Source: Paraclostridium tenue
GTDB taxonomy: Bacteria > Bacillota > Clostridia > Peptostreptococcales > Peptostreptococcaceae
Length of the DNA stretch: 47,770 bases
Reading direction: 5' to 3'
Assembly: GCF_015668515.1 (NCBI RefSeq)
Contig: NZ_JADPFO010000001.1
Span: forward strand, 65,270 to 113,039
The notes beneath the pieces were generated by a model that worked only from the letters and a program-made list of their open reading frames with translations, made no database searches and was not told the origin of the DNA. Shown here in pieces: positions 34,518-44,108 of this stretch (positions are counted from its first letter, which is position 1; every line of letters begins with the position of its first letter). The position numbers were made by a program, and so were the translations under genes.

Positions 34518-35324
34518 TTAATTTTCTTCAACAGTTTTACGACCTACAAAGTCTGCATATTGAGGTGTTCCAAGATGATAACCACCAGAAACTTCTAATA
34601 TTGAACCTGTAATATAAGATGAGCTTTCACTAGCAAAGAATAAAACTGCATTTGCAATATCTTCAGGGGTCCCCATTCTATTTAAAGGTACATGAGATAA
34701 GAATGATTTTCTAAATGACTCTGGCATATTATCTAAAGCAGCATCAGTTGCAGTTAAACCTGGTAAAACAGCATTACATCTTATATTATGTCGTCCATAT
34801 TGCATAGCTATTTGCTGAGTTATATTATTAACTGCAGACTTTGAAACACCATATCCTATTCTAGATATATCAGGTACTGTACCTCCTATTGAAGATATGT
34901 TAACTATGCTTCCACCACCATTTTCTATCATATGAGGAACCACTAATTTTGATATTCTATAAACACTTCCTACATTGTATTCAAGTAATTCAAAGAATGT
35001 TTCTTCACTTCCATTTACTAAATCTAAGTCAGTTTCAGGTCTTCCAGTTCCAAAGTTATTAACTAATATATCTATTTTACCTTCATTTTTTATAACTGTA
35101 TCAACCATTTCTTTATAACTATCTATGTTATATGCATCAAAGAATACTGGTATCATAGTTAATCCTTCTTTTGCATATTTATCACATATTTCTTGTGTAA
35201 CTTCTAATCTTCTAACACCCATATAAACTTTGGCACCGTTTTCAGCTAAACTTAAAGCACTCGCTAACCCTATACCTCTAGTTGCTGATGTTACTAATGC
35301 TATTTTATTTACTAAAGTCTTCAT
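34518..35324 (-). CDS. hdhA: 7-alpha-hydroxysteroid dehydrogenase (SDR family), 268 aa
   Basis: Oxidises the 7-alpha hydroxyl of cholic and chenodeoxycholic acids using NAD(P). Rossmann loop TSATRGIG (12-19; Ser replaces the usual Gly), NNFG (89-92), catalytic S145, Y158 and K162 (YGVSK). The RR pair at 38-39 suggests NADP preference. NIRCNAVLPGL, HVPLNRMGTPEDIANAVLFF and the tail GTPQYADFVG match, from memory, the C. absonum and C. sordellii 7-alpha-HSDHs much more closely than generic SDRs. ATG follows GGAGAGATTGAT. Monocistronic. Confidence 0.85.
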   Translation of the reverse strand: MKTLVNKIALVTSATRGIGLASALSLAENGAKVYMGVRRLEVTQEICDKYAKEGLTMIPVFFDAYNIDSYKEMVDTVIKNEGKIDILVNNFGTGRPETDLDLVNGSEETFFELLEYNVGSVYRISKLVVPHMIENGGGSIVNISSIGGTVPDISRIGYGVSKSAVNNITQQIAMQYGRHNIRCNAVLPGLTATDAALDNMPESFRKSFLSHVPLNRMGTPEDIANAVLFFASESSSYITGSILEVSGGYHLGTPQYADFVGRKTVEEN

Positions 35325-35638
35325 ATCAATCTCTCCATTCCTTTAACAAATTTATAAAGCAAAACTTATATGTAATAAAATCTTATTAAGACTACTCTAA
35401 TCCTATTAGAATATTTTGTCAATTATTATTTAAAAATTCACAAAAGTAAGACTTATTCAGTTGTTTTTTTAGGTAGATTTGTGTTAGGAGCTAAAATAAA
35501 TTTAATTAAATTGTTATTAAATAGCATTTAATAGTAAATAATAAATATATTAAATATATTTTAGATAAAAAAATAACTTGAATTTTCAGAAAAATAGAAC
35601 TACAATATATTTGAAATAATATAAAAAGGAGGATTAAA

Positions 35639-35755
35639 ATGAAAAATTACTTTGTTGATAAAATGTTTAAAATTAGACAATATTCATTCAATATTTCAGA
35701 ATATAAAGCTGTTAATGGGATAAGTGCGTCTAAAATTAAATATTTGAGCCAATAG
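35639..35755 (+). CDS. Leader peptide (uORF), 38 aa, of the ABC-F attenuator
   Basis: ATG 35639 follows AAAAGGAGGATTAAA, a very strong ribosome site. It encodes MKNYFVDKMFKIRQYSFNIS and ends GISASKIKYLSQ. It has no membrane segment. It is followed within 50 nt by two tandem terminators that can form an antiterminator ahead of the ABC-F gene. ABC-F resistance genes are often controlled by stalling on such a small upstream frame. The region 35325-35638 contains no other gene. Confidence 0.7.
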   Translation: MKNYFVDKMFKIRQYSFNISEYKAVNGISASKIKYLSQ

Positions 35756-35801
35756 AGTAAGTTATAAATTTTAATCCAGATATAATAAATTAAGAATATA
35801 T

Positions 35802-35897
35802 ATCCGGGCAAGTTTATATTTGCTCGGATTTTTTAGTACACAAATTTACCTTAATTTGTCATGCCTTTAAACCCGAGCAAAAATTTGCTTGGTTTTT
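35802..35897 (+). promoter_or_regulatory. Tandem-terminator attenuator upstream of the ABC-F gene
   Basis: Terminator 1: ATCCGGGCAA (35802-35811) with TTGCTCGGAT (35820-35829), then TTTTTT. Terminator 2: ACCCGAGCAAA (35871-35881) with TTTGCTTGGT (35884-35893) and one bulged C, then TTTTTT. The right arm of the first, TTTGCTCGG (35819-35827), is perfectly complementary to CCGAGCAAA (35873-35881) of the second, so one antiterminator helix would disrupt both. This fits ribosome-stalling attenuation of antibiotic-resistance ABC-F genes. Confidence 0.8.
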
Positions 35898-35915
35898 TTA
35901 ATGGAGGTTTTAATT

Positions 35916-37522
35916 ATGATAGAACTAGAAATAAAAAATTTGAAAAAGTATTATGGAGCAAATTTAATATTTGAAGACATTAACTTTGATGTGAAAAGCA
36001 AAGAAAGAGTAGCTATAGTAGGGAGAAATGGGTGTGGGAAAAGTAGTATATTCAAAATAATAGTTAATAAAGAAAACCAAGATAAAGGAGAATTATTAAT
36101 AAGAAAAAATCTAAAAATAGGATACCTAGAATAAATACCAGAATTTGAGAATTACAAGGTAAAAGAAATCTTAAACCTAGGATTTCCTCACTTAATAGAA
36201 CTAGAAGAAAAACTAAGACTTCTAGAAAAAATATGGAAAATACAGATTGTGATATGGAAAAAACTCTTAAAAAATATAGCAATCTTCAAGAAGAATATGA
36301 AAACCTAGGAGTGTATGAAAAAGAAACTATAATTTCTAAGGTATGTACTGGATTAAATATAAATGAAGATTTCTTAGAATCAGAATTTGACTCTTTAAGT
36401 GGAGGAGAAAAAACTAGAGTTATGCTTGGAAAAATTTTAGTTGAAAGCCCAGATCTTCTTTTACTTGACGAACCTACAAATCATCTTGATATGAAATCTG
36501 TAGAATGGCTTGAGAGCTACTTAAAAGACTATACTGGAAGTGTAATTATAGTATCTCATGATAGATACTTTTTAGATAAAGTTGTAAACAAAGTTGTTGA
36601 AATTGAAAACCTAACTTCAAAAACATATATAGGAAATTACACAAGCTATTTAAATCAAAAAGAAGAAATTTTAAACTTATCAAATCACCAATATAAAGAA
36701 CAACAAAAGAAAATAAAAGATATGGAAGAATCCATAAAACGATTAAAAGTATTTTCTAGAAATGGAGATAATGAAAAATTCGTAAAAAGAGCACAAAGCA
36801 TGCAAAATAGATTGGATAAAATGGAAAAGATAGAAAATCCAAATAAGAAATTAGATAATATGAAAATAAACATAACAAATAATACAAAACAATCTCAAGA
36901 TGTAATTTATATAAAAGACGGCAAAAAGTCCTTTGGAGAAAAACTATTATTTAAAGATGTAGAATTTTTAGTAAGAAAAGGAGAAAACATAGCTTTAATA
37001 GGTGAAAATGGATGTGGAAAATCAACTCTTATAAAAATTATTTTACAAGAGGAACAACTAGATAGTGGAAGCATAAAAGTATCAAATAGCTCTAAAATAG
37101 GGTATTTACCACAAAATGTAGAATTTGAGGATGAGGAAAAAAGCATATTAGATTGGTTTAGACAAGATTTAAACATACTAGAAGGTAAGGCTAGGGAATA
37201 TTTAGCTAAATATATGTTTTATAAAGAAGATGTGTTTAAAAAAGTTAAATTTCTTTCAGGAGGAGAAAAATGAAGACTTAAGCTTAGTAAAATACTTTAC
37301 TTTGATGTTAATTTGCTAATACTAGATGAACCTACAAATCATCTAGACATTGAAAGTATAAACAACTTAGAAAATGTTTTAAAAGACTTTAATGGAAGTA
37401 TATTCTTTGTATCTCATGATAGATACTTTATAAATAAAATTTGTAATAGAATTTTATCAATAGAAGATAATAAAATTTTAAATTGGAATGGAAACTATGA
37501 CTATTACAAAGAAAAAAGGTAA
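35916..37522 (+). pseudogene. ABC-F ribosome-protection protein, broken by three mutations
   Basis: ATG 35916 follows GGAGG. Two ABC domains are recognisable: Walker A GRNGCGKSS, signature SLSGGEKTRV, Walker B LLLLDEPTNHLD; then GENGCGKST, FLSGGEK and ILDEPTNHLD, with a Lys/Glu-rich linker around 36650-36850. Lesions: TAA after IGYLE (about 36132, likely CAA before), loss of one base in the A tract near 36226-36231 (frame change before MENTDCDMEKT), and TGA after LSGGEK (37270, likely CGA before). ABC-F proteins of this kind free ribosomes from lincosamides, pleuromutilins or macrolides. As it stands only fragments can be made. Confidence 0.9.
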
Positions 37523-37536
37523 GAGTTAAGTTAAAA

Positions 37537-37567
37537 GAGGGTATAGTAAAACACTATACCCTCTTTT
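37537..37567. terminator. GGGTATAGT-family bidirectional terminator
   Basis: GAGGGTATAGT (37537-37547), loop AAAAC, ACTATACCCTC (37553-37563), then TTTT. It lies between the ABC-F pseudogene and the convergent LysR gene, whose stop codon overlaps its edge. Confidence 0.9.
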
Positions 37568-38474
37568 AATCAGTAATAAAATCAATAAACTCACTAGCTA
37601 AAGTAGAAAGATTAGAATTTTTAAGCTTAATCCATCCAAGAGTAATTTTAGGCAAATTATCAATTTTTATATACTTTCCTTTATGAGAGTCATCGGAAAA
37701 GAGCTTTGTACAACTATTATCAAGTTTTAAAATAATAGTTACAGCATTTATAGACTCCATAGTGTAAGTTAAAGCGCCATAATCAGAAACAAAAATATGA
37801 TTTTTAAAAGAAAGCTCATTTTTATAAATTTCAGTAGAATACAAAGCATTATAATCATCTTGATTACAAGTAACAAGTGGATAATCAAGTAAATCTTTTA
37901 TACTTAAATTATCTTTATTATATAGTGGATGAGTATCTAAAATATAACCATGTAGCTGACCACAAGTAATAAAATTAAACTCAACATTTTTAGATTTAAA
38001 AAGTTTTTCCCACAAATCCATATGTTCATTTGATATAGAAATAATACCAACATCAGCATTTTTTCTAGATACGTCATCTAAAACTTCAAAATAATGAGAG
38101 TGATTTATCTTAAAATTAGTAATATAATCTTTATAATTAGAATGTAGCTTTAAAAATTTATCCATAACAAAAGAAAAAGATTGAGTAGATAAAGAAAAAC
38201 TAACAGGAGCCAAAGATCTATGACCTTTACCTATTAAATTAATATTTTCTATATTTTTATAAATTGATTCAGCATATTTTAAAAACTCAGCACCTTGAGA
38301 AGTAACTACAACACCTCTTGGTAACCTTTCAAAAATTTTAAAACCAAGCTCATCTTCTAAATTTTTTATAGACGAACTTAAATTTGGTTGAGTTAAAAAA
38401 AGATTTTTAGAAGCCTTACTCATTGACCCAAATTGAGCTATTTCCAAAGCGTATGTAATTTGTTCAAGTTTCAT
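37566..38474 (-). CDS. LysR-family transcription regulator, 302 aa
   Basis: N-terminal winged HTH (MKLEQITYALEIAQFGSMSK, then LFLTQPNLSSSIKNLEDELG) followed by a periplasmic-binding-like effector domain (90-295). It is divergent from the M20 amidohydrolase across 159 bp, the typical LysR layout, so it probably controls that gene in response to an amino-acid derivative. ATG follows GGAGGAATAAA. The effector is unknown. Confidence 0.9.
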   Translation of the reverse strand: MKLEQITYALEIAQFGSMSKASKNLFLTQPNLSSSIKNLEDELGFKIFERLPRGVVVTSQGAEFLKYAESIYKNIENINLIGKGHRSLAPVSFSLSTQSFSFVMDKFLKLHSNYKDYITNFKINHSHYFEVLDDVSRKNADVGIISISNEHMDLWEKLFKSKNVEFNFITCGQLHGYILDTHPLYNKDNLSIKDLLDYPLVTCNQDDYNALYSTEIYKNELSFKNHIFVSDYGALTYTMESINAVTIILKLDNSCTKLFSDDSHKGKYIKIDNLPKITLGWIKLKNSNLSTLASEFIDFITD

Positions 38475-38633
38475 TTTATTCCTCCAAAACTAGGTATAAA
38501 TAAATTTTATATCTATGTATAAAAAATATATATTTTTTTAAAATTAAAACTGGTAGTAGTATTAAATTATACCTTAAGTAAAAAACATATCAAGACTATT
38601 AAAAATAGATAATAAACATTGGAGGGAAAAATT

Positions 38634-39824
38634 ATGCTAAACTATGAAGAAAATATAAGTGAATATATTATTAAATGTAGAAGAGATTTACATAAAATAC
38701 CTGAAGTTGGATTAAACTTACCTAAAACAGTAGATTATGTAAAAAAAGAACTTGATAAAATGAATATAGAATATAAAGAATTTAAAAACTGTACAGGACT
38801 TTCAGCAATAATAGGTAAAAAAGAAGGTAAAGCAATAGCTTTAAGAGCAGATATGGACGCACTTCCTATAAAAGAAGAAACAGATATTGATTTTAAATCA
38901 ACTAACGGCAATATGCATGGATGTGGTCACGATACACATACATCAATGTTACTTGGAGCAGCTAAAATTTTAAAAGCTAACGAAGATAAATTAAACGGAA
39001 AAGTAAAACTTATATTCCAACCAGGTGAAGAAGAAGGTGGGGGAGCAAAAGTAATGATAGAAGAAGGTGTATTAGAAAATCCAAAAGTAGATGCAATGAT
39101 TGCTCAACATATAATGCCCCTACCAATACTTAAACCAGGTCAAATGGTAGTTAAAAAAGGTGCAATGATGGCATCATCAGATAGATTTAAAATAAAAGTT
39201 ATAGGAAAAGGAGGCCATGCATCAACACCAGAGCTTACAAAAGACCCTATATTTATGGCAAATCAAATAATGAATATGATGCAAGGTATGTTAACTAGGG
39301 AAAATGATGCTCAAAACCCAGTGGTTGTAAGTATATCAAACATTAAAAGTGAACAACCAGAAACACCAGTTTATAATATAATTCCTAATTATGTTGAAAT
39401 ATTAGGAACTGTTAGATGCTTAGAAAGTGAATCAAGAGATTTTATAAACAAAAGATTAGAAGAAATAGTTGATGGAGTTACTAAAACAATGGGTGGAAGT
39501 TATGAATATAATTATGAATATGGGTATCCAGCACTTTATAATAACAATAAAATGACTGATTTTATATTAAATACTTGTAATAAATTATATGGACAACATT
39601 CTATGATAGCTTTACCAAAAGGTGCTATGGGAAGTGAAGATGCAGCATATTATTTTGAAAAAGTACCAGGGGTTTATTATGGATTAAACACAGCAGTAGA
39701 AGGAGAAGATGTATATCCACTTCACAATCCTAAAATGAAAGTAAATGAAAGTGTACTTGAAAAAGGATGCATGTTATTAGCTGAGGGAGCTATAAACTTT
39801 TTAAATAGTGATATAAAATTATAA
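38634..39824 (+). CDS. M20D amidohydrolase (N-acyl amino acid type), 396 aa
   Basis: Hydrolyses amide-linked acyl groups from amino acids or similar compounds. The start is ATG 38634, with GGAGGG at 38621-38626; a longer frame overlaps that site. Dimetal-site motifs: RADMDALPI, MHGCGHDTHTSML (Cys and His ligands), PGEEEGGGAK, AQHIMPLP, and the dimerisation-domain GKGGHASTPE. The final ligand is in YPLHNPKM. Length fits the hippurate hydrolase/IAA-amino-acid hydrolase family. It is divergent from the LysR gene. Confidence 0.92.
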   Translation: MLNYEENISEYIIKCRRDLHKIPEVGLNLPKTVDYVKKELDKMNIEYKEFKNCTGLSAIIGKKEGKAIALRADMDALPIKEETDIDFKSTNGNMHGCGHDTHTSMLLGAAKILKANEDKLNGKVKLIFQPGEEEGGGAKVMIEEGVLENPKVDAMIAQHIMPLPILKPGQMVVKKGAMMASSDRFKIKVIGKGGHASTPELTKDPIFMANQIMNMMQGMLTRENDAQNPVVVSISNIKSEQPETPVYNIIPNYVEILGTVRCLESESRDFINKRLEEIVDGVTKTMGGSYEYNYEYGYPALYNNNKMTDFILNTCNKLYGQHSMIALPKGAMGSEDAAYYFEKVPGVYYGLNTAVEGEDVYPLHNPKMKVNESVLEKGCMLLAEGAINFLNSDIKL

Positions 39825-39939
39825 TTTTTAATAAATTTCAAAACAAGAATTGTACTATATATTTAGAATTATTGTAAAATAATATACAATACGTTACAAT
39901 AAAATAATAAAAAATATACTAAATCAGGGGGATTAAAAA

Positions 39940-40152
39940 ATGGAATTAAAACCATTAATAGGGATTTCATACGAACTTATATTTCAAATATTTAATACAA
40001 TTCTTATTTTAGCAATTTTAATACTAATTATATATATGATATATAACTTTATAAACAAAGTTAGAAATAAAAATAAATATCAAAATAGAATTATAGAATT
40101 AGAAAGTAAAGTAAAAGAATTAGAAAACAAAATAAATAATAACAAAGTATAA
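39940..40152 (+). CDS. Small membrane-anchored coiled-coil protein, 70 aa
   Basis: ATG follows AGGGGGATTAAAAA. One hydrophobic segment lies at about 14-37 (IFNTILILAILILIIYMIY), then a basic stretch and a heptad-like coiled coil (RIIELESKVKELENKINN). Membrane-anchored coiled coils like this often act as scaffolds; nothing shows a specific role. Confidence 0.65.
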   Translation: MELKPLIGISYELIFQIFNTILILAILILIIYMIYNFINKVRNKNKYQNRIIELESKVKELENKINNNKV

Positions 40153-40241
40153 ATTTGTAAATATTTAGAAAAATATACAAAGAAAAAGCCTTATGTTATC
40201 ATACTGTATGAGAGCTAAAAACATACAGAGGGGGCATAAAA

Positions 40242-41006
40242 ATGTTTAAAAAGTCAATATTTATACCATTAATAGGAAGCTTATTAATATTAACGGGATG
40301 TGAAAAAAATTTATCATCATATAACAAAATGATGGATGATGCAAAAGCATCTATTGTAAATAATGACTATGAAAAAGCTGAAGGAATGTTTGATTTAGCA
40401 CTGGAGAAAAAATCTGATGATAAAGAAGCAAAAATATTAAAAGAACAAACTGAAAAATTAATAAATGCAGTAAAAATGCAAAAAGAGAAAAATTCAGAAG
40501 CAGCAAAAAAATTATGTAATGAAATAGATAGTATGGATAGCAAATCAGATGTAGTTAAAAACCAAGCCAATAAACTAAAACAAGAATTAGATAGTTTAAA
40601 AAATTTAGATAATAAAGAAGAAAGTTCAAATCAAAAAAGTAAAACTTCAAAAAGTGAAAATGGCATACTTGCAGATAAAAAATACAAATACATAGCAAAA
40701 CTAGGAGAAATTCAAGATGAGATAGATTCTTATGCTGAAAACTATGAAACAACTCCAGCTATGAAAGAAGGGGAAGCTACTGCATTAAAACTTTGGGACT
40801 CAGCATTAAATGAAATATATCAAGAAATAAAAGAAAATACTAATCCTAAAGAAATGGAAATCATAAAACAAAGCCAATTAGATTGGATAAAATATAGAGA
40901 CAAAGAAGCTGAAGATGGTTCTCTTTCAGGTATAGCTTATGACTCTGCATTAGCAGAGCTTACAAAACAAAGATGTTATGAATTAGTAAATACATATATG
41001 AAATAA
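40242..41006 (+). CDS. Lipoprotein with LprI/DUF1311-like domain, 254 aa
   Basis: A lipoprotein signal with lipobox LTGC (Cys about 20). Residues 25-130 are helical with TPR-like repetition and many Lys/Glu. A Ser/Lys-rich linker covers about 125-145. The C-terminal part (GEATALKLWDSALNEIYQEI, then QSQLDWIKYRDKEAE and AELTKQRCYELVNTY) matches the LprI/DUF1311 pattern of lysozyme-inhibitor-like proteins. It is exposed on the outer membrane face. Monocistronic. Confidence 0.85.
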   Translation: MFKKSIFIPLIGSLLILTGCEKNLSSYNKMMDDAKASIVNNDYEKAEGMFDLALEKKSDDKEAKILKEQTEKLINAVKMQKEKNSEAAKKLCNEIDSMDSKSDVVKNQANKLKQELDSLKNLDNKEESSNQKSKTSKSENGILADKKYKYIAKLGEIQDEIDSYAENYETTPAMKEGEATALKLWDSALNEIYQEIKENTNPKEMEIIKQSQLDWIKYRDKEAEDGSLSGIAYDSALAELTKQRCYELVNTYMK

Positions 41007-41037
41007 AAAAGAGGTTGGAAATTTCCAATCTCTTTTT
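41006..41037 (+). terminator. Terminator, 16-bp hairpin
   Basis: AAAAAGAGGTTGGAAA is followed directly by TTTCCAATCTCTTTTT; the arms pair nearly perfectly, with the central bases forming the loop. Confidence 0.9.
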
Positions 41038-41089
41038 AAATTTCATATAAATAAAATAAAAAACTAATTAGATATCTAAATAGTATTGA

Positions 41090-41138
41090 AATTAAGTTCT
41101 GTTTGTTATACTATATATATAACAAACAGAACTTAATT
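41090..41138. repeat. Perfect 21-bp inverted repeat
   Basis: The arms 41090-41110 (AATTAAGTTCTG...) and 41118-41138 are perfectly complementary around a 7-bp centre, CTATATA. It lies 41 bp before the start of the DUF5808 gene, has no T run and is not a terminator for the upstream gene, which already has one. It may be an operator, an RNA hairpin in the leader, or a small palindromic element. Confidence 0.85.
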
Positions 41139-41178
41139 TAATACAGAAAAGTAAAATTATAACTAGGGAGGAATATCA

Positions 41179-42279
41179 ATGAACGACATAGGGCTTTTGA
41201 TAATTATGTTACCAACAATATTTTTTACTTATATATATTTAATAAGTGCAGATTTCACTGGAGGAAGTAAATTTTTTTATGGGGTTAGATTATATGGTTT
41301 AGTTTTAAGTAAAGAAGATAAGCAAAAAGTAATGAAGCCCTTTAAAAGATGGGTAAGAATATCTTTTTTAATATTTATAATTTTAATTTTAATAGGAGTT
41401 TGTACATTAAAAAACAATTTTAAATCATTTATAGATACGATATTCACAGTATACGCTATATTTACGGAAGGACTTTTACTTATAACTTACACTAAAGTTA
41501 AAAAATTAAGTCAAAGGTTAATGAAAGAATCAGACTATAAAGAAGAAGAATTACCAAAGAGAACCATAACTTTAGACACAAGATTATTAAATGAAAAAAT
41601 AAAAATACAAAATAAATTTAAATTAATATTTTCAGTATTATTATTTATATCAGTATTAGCTATAGTATACTTAGCTATAAATTACAATAATCTTCCAAAT
41701 TTCATACCAACAGATTTTTCAGGAGACTCAACTCCAACAGATTTTGTACCTAAAAACTTAAAAACTGTTTTTGGTGTAGAAATTGCTGGGTTTATAATGA
41801 TAATATTATTAGGATTTATAGCAATGACTTGTTTAGGTGATGTATCATCTATAAAAAAAGAAAAGTTAGAAAATAGTAAAAATAAAATACTTAAGTATAT
41901 AAATAACATAGGGTACTCTTTCGTAGCAATAACCTTATGTATAGAGTTTGTAACAACTATAGTTCCTATAATAGCATTTAATCAATATAAATTCCCTGGA
42001 TATATAATTATATTAGGAATACTTATTTTTATAGGAAGTCTTTTAAATCTTTTTTATTCTTACTTTATGTTAAGTTCATTTAAAGTAAAAGAAAAAGTTG
42101 ATTATAGCAGTGATGATAGTAAATGGATATGTGGATATTTTTACTTTAACAAAGAAGATCCAACTTTCATAGTAAAAAGAAGATTAGGACCAGGATATAC
42201 TGTAAACTTATTACATAAAAAAGTTAAAGCTTTAGTAGCTGTAATATTAATATTTTTTATAATAAATAAAATCTTATAA
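41179..42279 (+). CDS. DUF1648/DUF5808 membrane protein, 366 aa
   Basis: Hydrophobic segments lie at about 3-22, 53-72, 77-95, 155-172, 205-225, 250-272, 280-303 and 350-366. The YNNLPNFIPTDFSGDSTPTD motif (about 173-192) is typical of DUF1648, and SKWICGYFYFNKEDPTFIVK (about 314-333) of DUF5808. Proteins with this pair are multi-span membrane proteins of unknown role, some near peptide-sensing regulators. ATG follows AGGGAGGAATATCA. A large palindrome lies just upstream. Confidence 0.8.
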   Translation: MNDIGLLIIMLPTIFFTYIYLISADFTGGSKFFYGVRLYGLVLSKEDKQKVMKPFKRWVRISFLIFIILILIGVCTLKNNFKSFIDTIFTVYAIFTEGLLLITYTKVKKLSQRLMKESDYKEEELPKRTITLDTRLLNEKIKIQNKFKLIFSVLLFISVLAIVYLAINYNNLPNFIPTDFSGDSTPTDFVPKNLKTVFGVEIAGFIMIILLGFIAMTCLGDVSSIKKEKLENSKNKILKYINNIGYSFVAITLCIEFVTTIVPIIAFNQYKFPGYIIILGILIFIGSLLNLFYSYFMLSSFKVKEKVDYSSDDSKWICGYFYFNKEDPTFIVKRRLGPGYTVNLLHKKVKALVAVILIFFIINKIL

Positions 42280-42280
42280 A

Positions 42281-42317
42281 AATAACCCCTACTAAAAAAT
42301 ATTAAGTAGGGGTTATT
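42281..42317. terminator. Bidirectional terminator
   Basis: AATAACCCCTACT (42281-42293) pairs perfectly with 42305-42317. It lies between the DUF5808 gene and the convergent Fe-S gene. Confidence 0.88.
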
Positions 42318-42329
42318 ATATAAATTTAA

Positions 42330-42650
42330 TTATTTTTTTAAGTCTATTACATTTTGAATTAAAGCCTTACATCTACCGCAACCAGTACCTGCTTTAGTAA
42401 CTTCTCCAACTTTATCAACTGTATCTGCACCATTTTTAACAGCACTTACAACTTCTTCAAGTGAAACATTCTTACATCCACAAACAGATGCTAATATTTT
42501 TTCAATTTCACCAGCACATCTACCACAACCAGTAGAAGCACCTGTCATTTCCTTTATTTCATCTAAAGTACGAGCACCATTTATCATTGCCTTTCTTATA
42601 TCTATGTAACTAACATTTTTGCAATGACATATTATTTTATCTCCAGCCAT
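42330..42650 (-). CDS. Tandem BFD-like [2Fe-2S] protein, 106 aa
   Basis: Two BFD-like domains: CHCKNVSYIDIRKAMINGA ... TGCGRCAGEIEKIL, then CGCKNVSLEEVVSAVKNGAD ... TGCGRCKALI. Each supplies CxC and CxxC cysteines for one [2Fe-2S] cluster. Single-domain members partner bacterioferritin or nitrite reductase subunits; the double form is common in Clostridia and probably serves electron transfer or iron-sulfur delivery. ATG follows AGGAGATTAATT. Cytosolic and monocistronic. Confidence 0.9.
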   Translation of the reverse strand: MAGDKIICHCKNVSYIDIRKAMINGARTLDEIKEMTGASTGCGRCAGEIEKILASVCGCKNVSLEEVVSAVKNGADTVDKVGEVTKAGTGCGRCKALIQNVIDLKK

Positions 42651-42903
42651 AATTAATCTCCTTTTTAATTAATTTAAAATTTAAATTTCATATCATTATA
42701 ATATGATACCCATATTTATACAATTTAAATTAAAAATATTTAAAAAATTTTATAAATTGATTATATAAACCACTAATACATAAAACTTAACTATAAGTGG
42801 TACTTTAAGCAATCACATATTAAACATATACTAATAATATAAATAAACATGAAAATTATAAAAATTAATGACATAAAAGAAATCAATTAGGAGTGAGATA
42901 TAT

Positions 42904-43800
42904 ATGAAAATAGCGATAGTAATGGGTGGGATATCTTCTGAAAGAGAAGTATCTTTAAAATCTGGAGAAGCTGTATTTAATGGCATAGATAAAAATAAAT
43001 ATGAAGTAGTAAAAGTAGTATTAGACGATAAAAAAGATATATTTACTAAAATAACAGACGATATAGACTTTGCATTTTTAGCACTTCACGGAAAGTTCGG
43101 AGAAGATGGATGTGTACAATCAATACTAGAAGCAATGGATATACCATACTCAGGATGTGGACCATTAACAAGTGCTTTATGTATGGATAAAAACATGACT
43201 AAAAAAATACTAAGAGATTCTAACTTACCAACAGCACCTTGGACAGTAGTTAGAAGTGTTGAAGAAATAGACTATGAAGAAATAGAAAAAATAGGATATC
43301 CAGTATTTATAAAACCAAATAGTGGAGGTTCTAGTGTAGCAACATTTTTAGTAAAATCAAAAGACGAAGTATTAAATGCAGTTGAAAAAGGTCTTGAAGT
43401 TGACGATTGTGTAATGATAGAAAAATATATAAAAGGTGGAGAATACACATCATTTATATTAAATGGAGAAGTATTCCCAACAATTTCTATAAAAGCTAAC
43501 TCAGAGTTTTTCGACTTTGAATCAAAATATAGCCAAAATGGTGCAACAGAAGAAGTAGTATACTTAGAAGAAAAATTACAAGATGAGATAAATGAAATAT
43601 CTAAAGGATGTTGGAAAGCATTTAATTGTAAGGCATACGTAAGAGTTGACGTTATAATAAGTGATGGTGTTCCATATGTTCTTGAATTAAATACATTACC
43701 AGGAATGACACAAACAAGCTTAATTCCAAGAAGTGCAAAAGCTAAAGGAATAGAATTTAGTCAATTAATAGAAAAAATAATAGAGTATTCTTTAAACTAA
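42904..43800 (+). CDS. ddl: D-alanine--D-alanine ligase, 298 aa
   Basis: Joins two D-Ala with ATP for peptidoglycan precursor synthesis. Motifs: GGISSEREVSLKSG (N-terminal signature), LHGKFGEDGCVQSILE, PYSGCGPLTSALCMDKNMTK, ATP-grasp loop KPNSGGSSVAT, and ELNTLPGMTQTSLIPRSA near the end. Length is near the short Ddl forms. ATG follows AGGAGTGAGATATAT. Monocistronic. Confidence 0.95.
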   Translation: MKIAIVMGGISSEREVSLKSGEAVFNGIDKNKYEVVKVVLDDKKDIFTKITDDIDFAFLALHGKFGEDGCVQSILEAMDIPYSGCGPLTSALCMDKNMTKKILRDSNLPTAPWTVVRSVEEIDYEEIEKIGYPVFIKPNSGGSSVATFLVKSKDEVLNAVEKGLEVDDCVMIEKYIKGGEYTSFILNGEVFPTISIKANSEFFDFESKYSQNGATEEVVYLEEKLQDEINEISKGCWKAFNCKAYVRVDVIISDGVPYVLELNTLPGMTQTSLIPRSAKAKGIEFSQLIEKIIEYSLN

Positions 43801-43863
43801 ATCATACAAAGCTAGGCAGTGCAATTGAAAGTTAATCAGAAAAAATGAATTTTTAAATTTGAT

Positions 43864-43896
43864 AAAAAGAAAGTCTTTTATAGACTTTCTTTTTTT
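43864..43896 (+). terminator. Terminator after ddl
   Basis: AAAGAAAGTC, loop TTTTATA, GACTTTCTTT, then TTTT. Confidence 0.85.
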
Positions 43897-44108
43897 ATGA
43901 ATAAAATTTATTAAACTAAAGTTTGCTATATATAACTTCCTAAGATTTAAAATTAACTTTTTTTAAAATTTTAATAAAAAATAGTAAAATAGTTACATAT
44001 TTTTACAAAAATTGGGTAAATATTACATATAAATAAATATAGAGTCACATAAATATAATAAAAATTAAATCCTTTTTAGATGACAATATAATTTTTAGGA
44101 GGTAGGAC

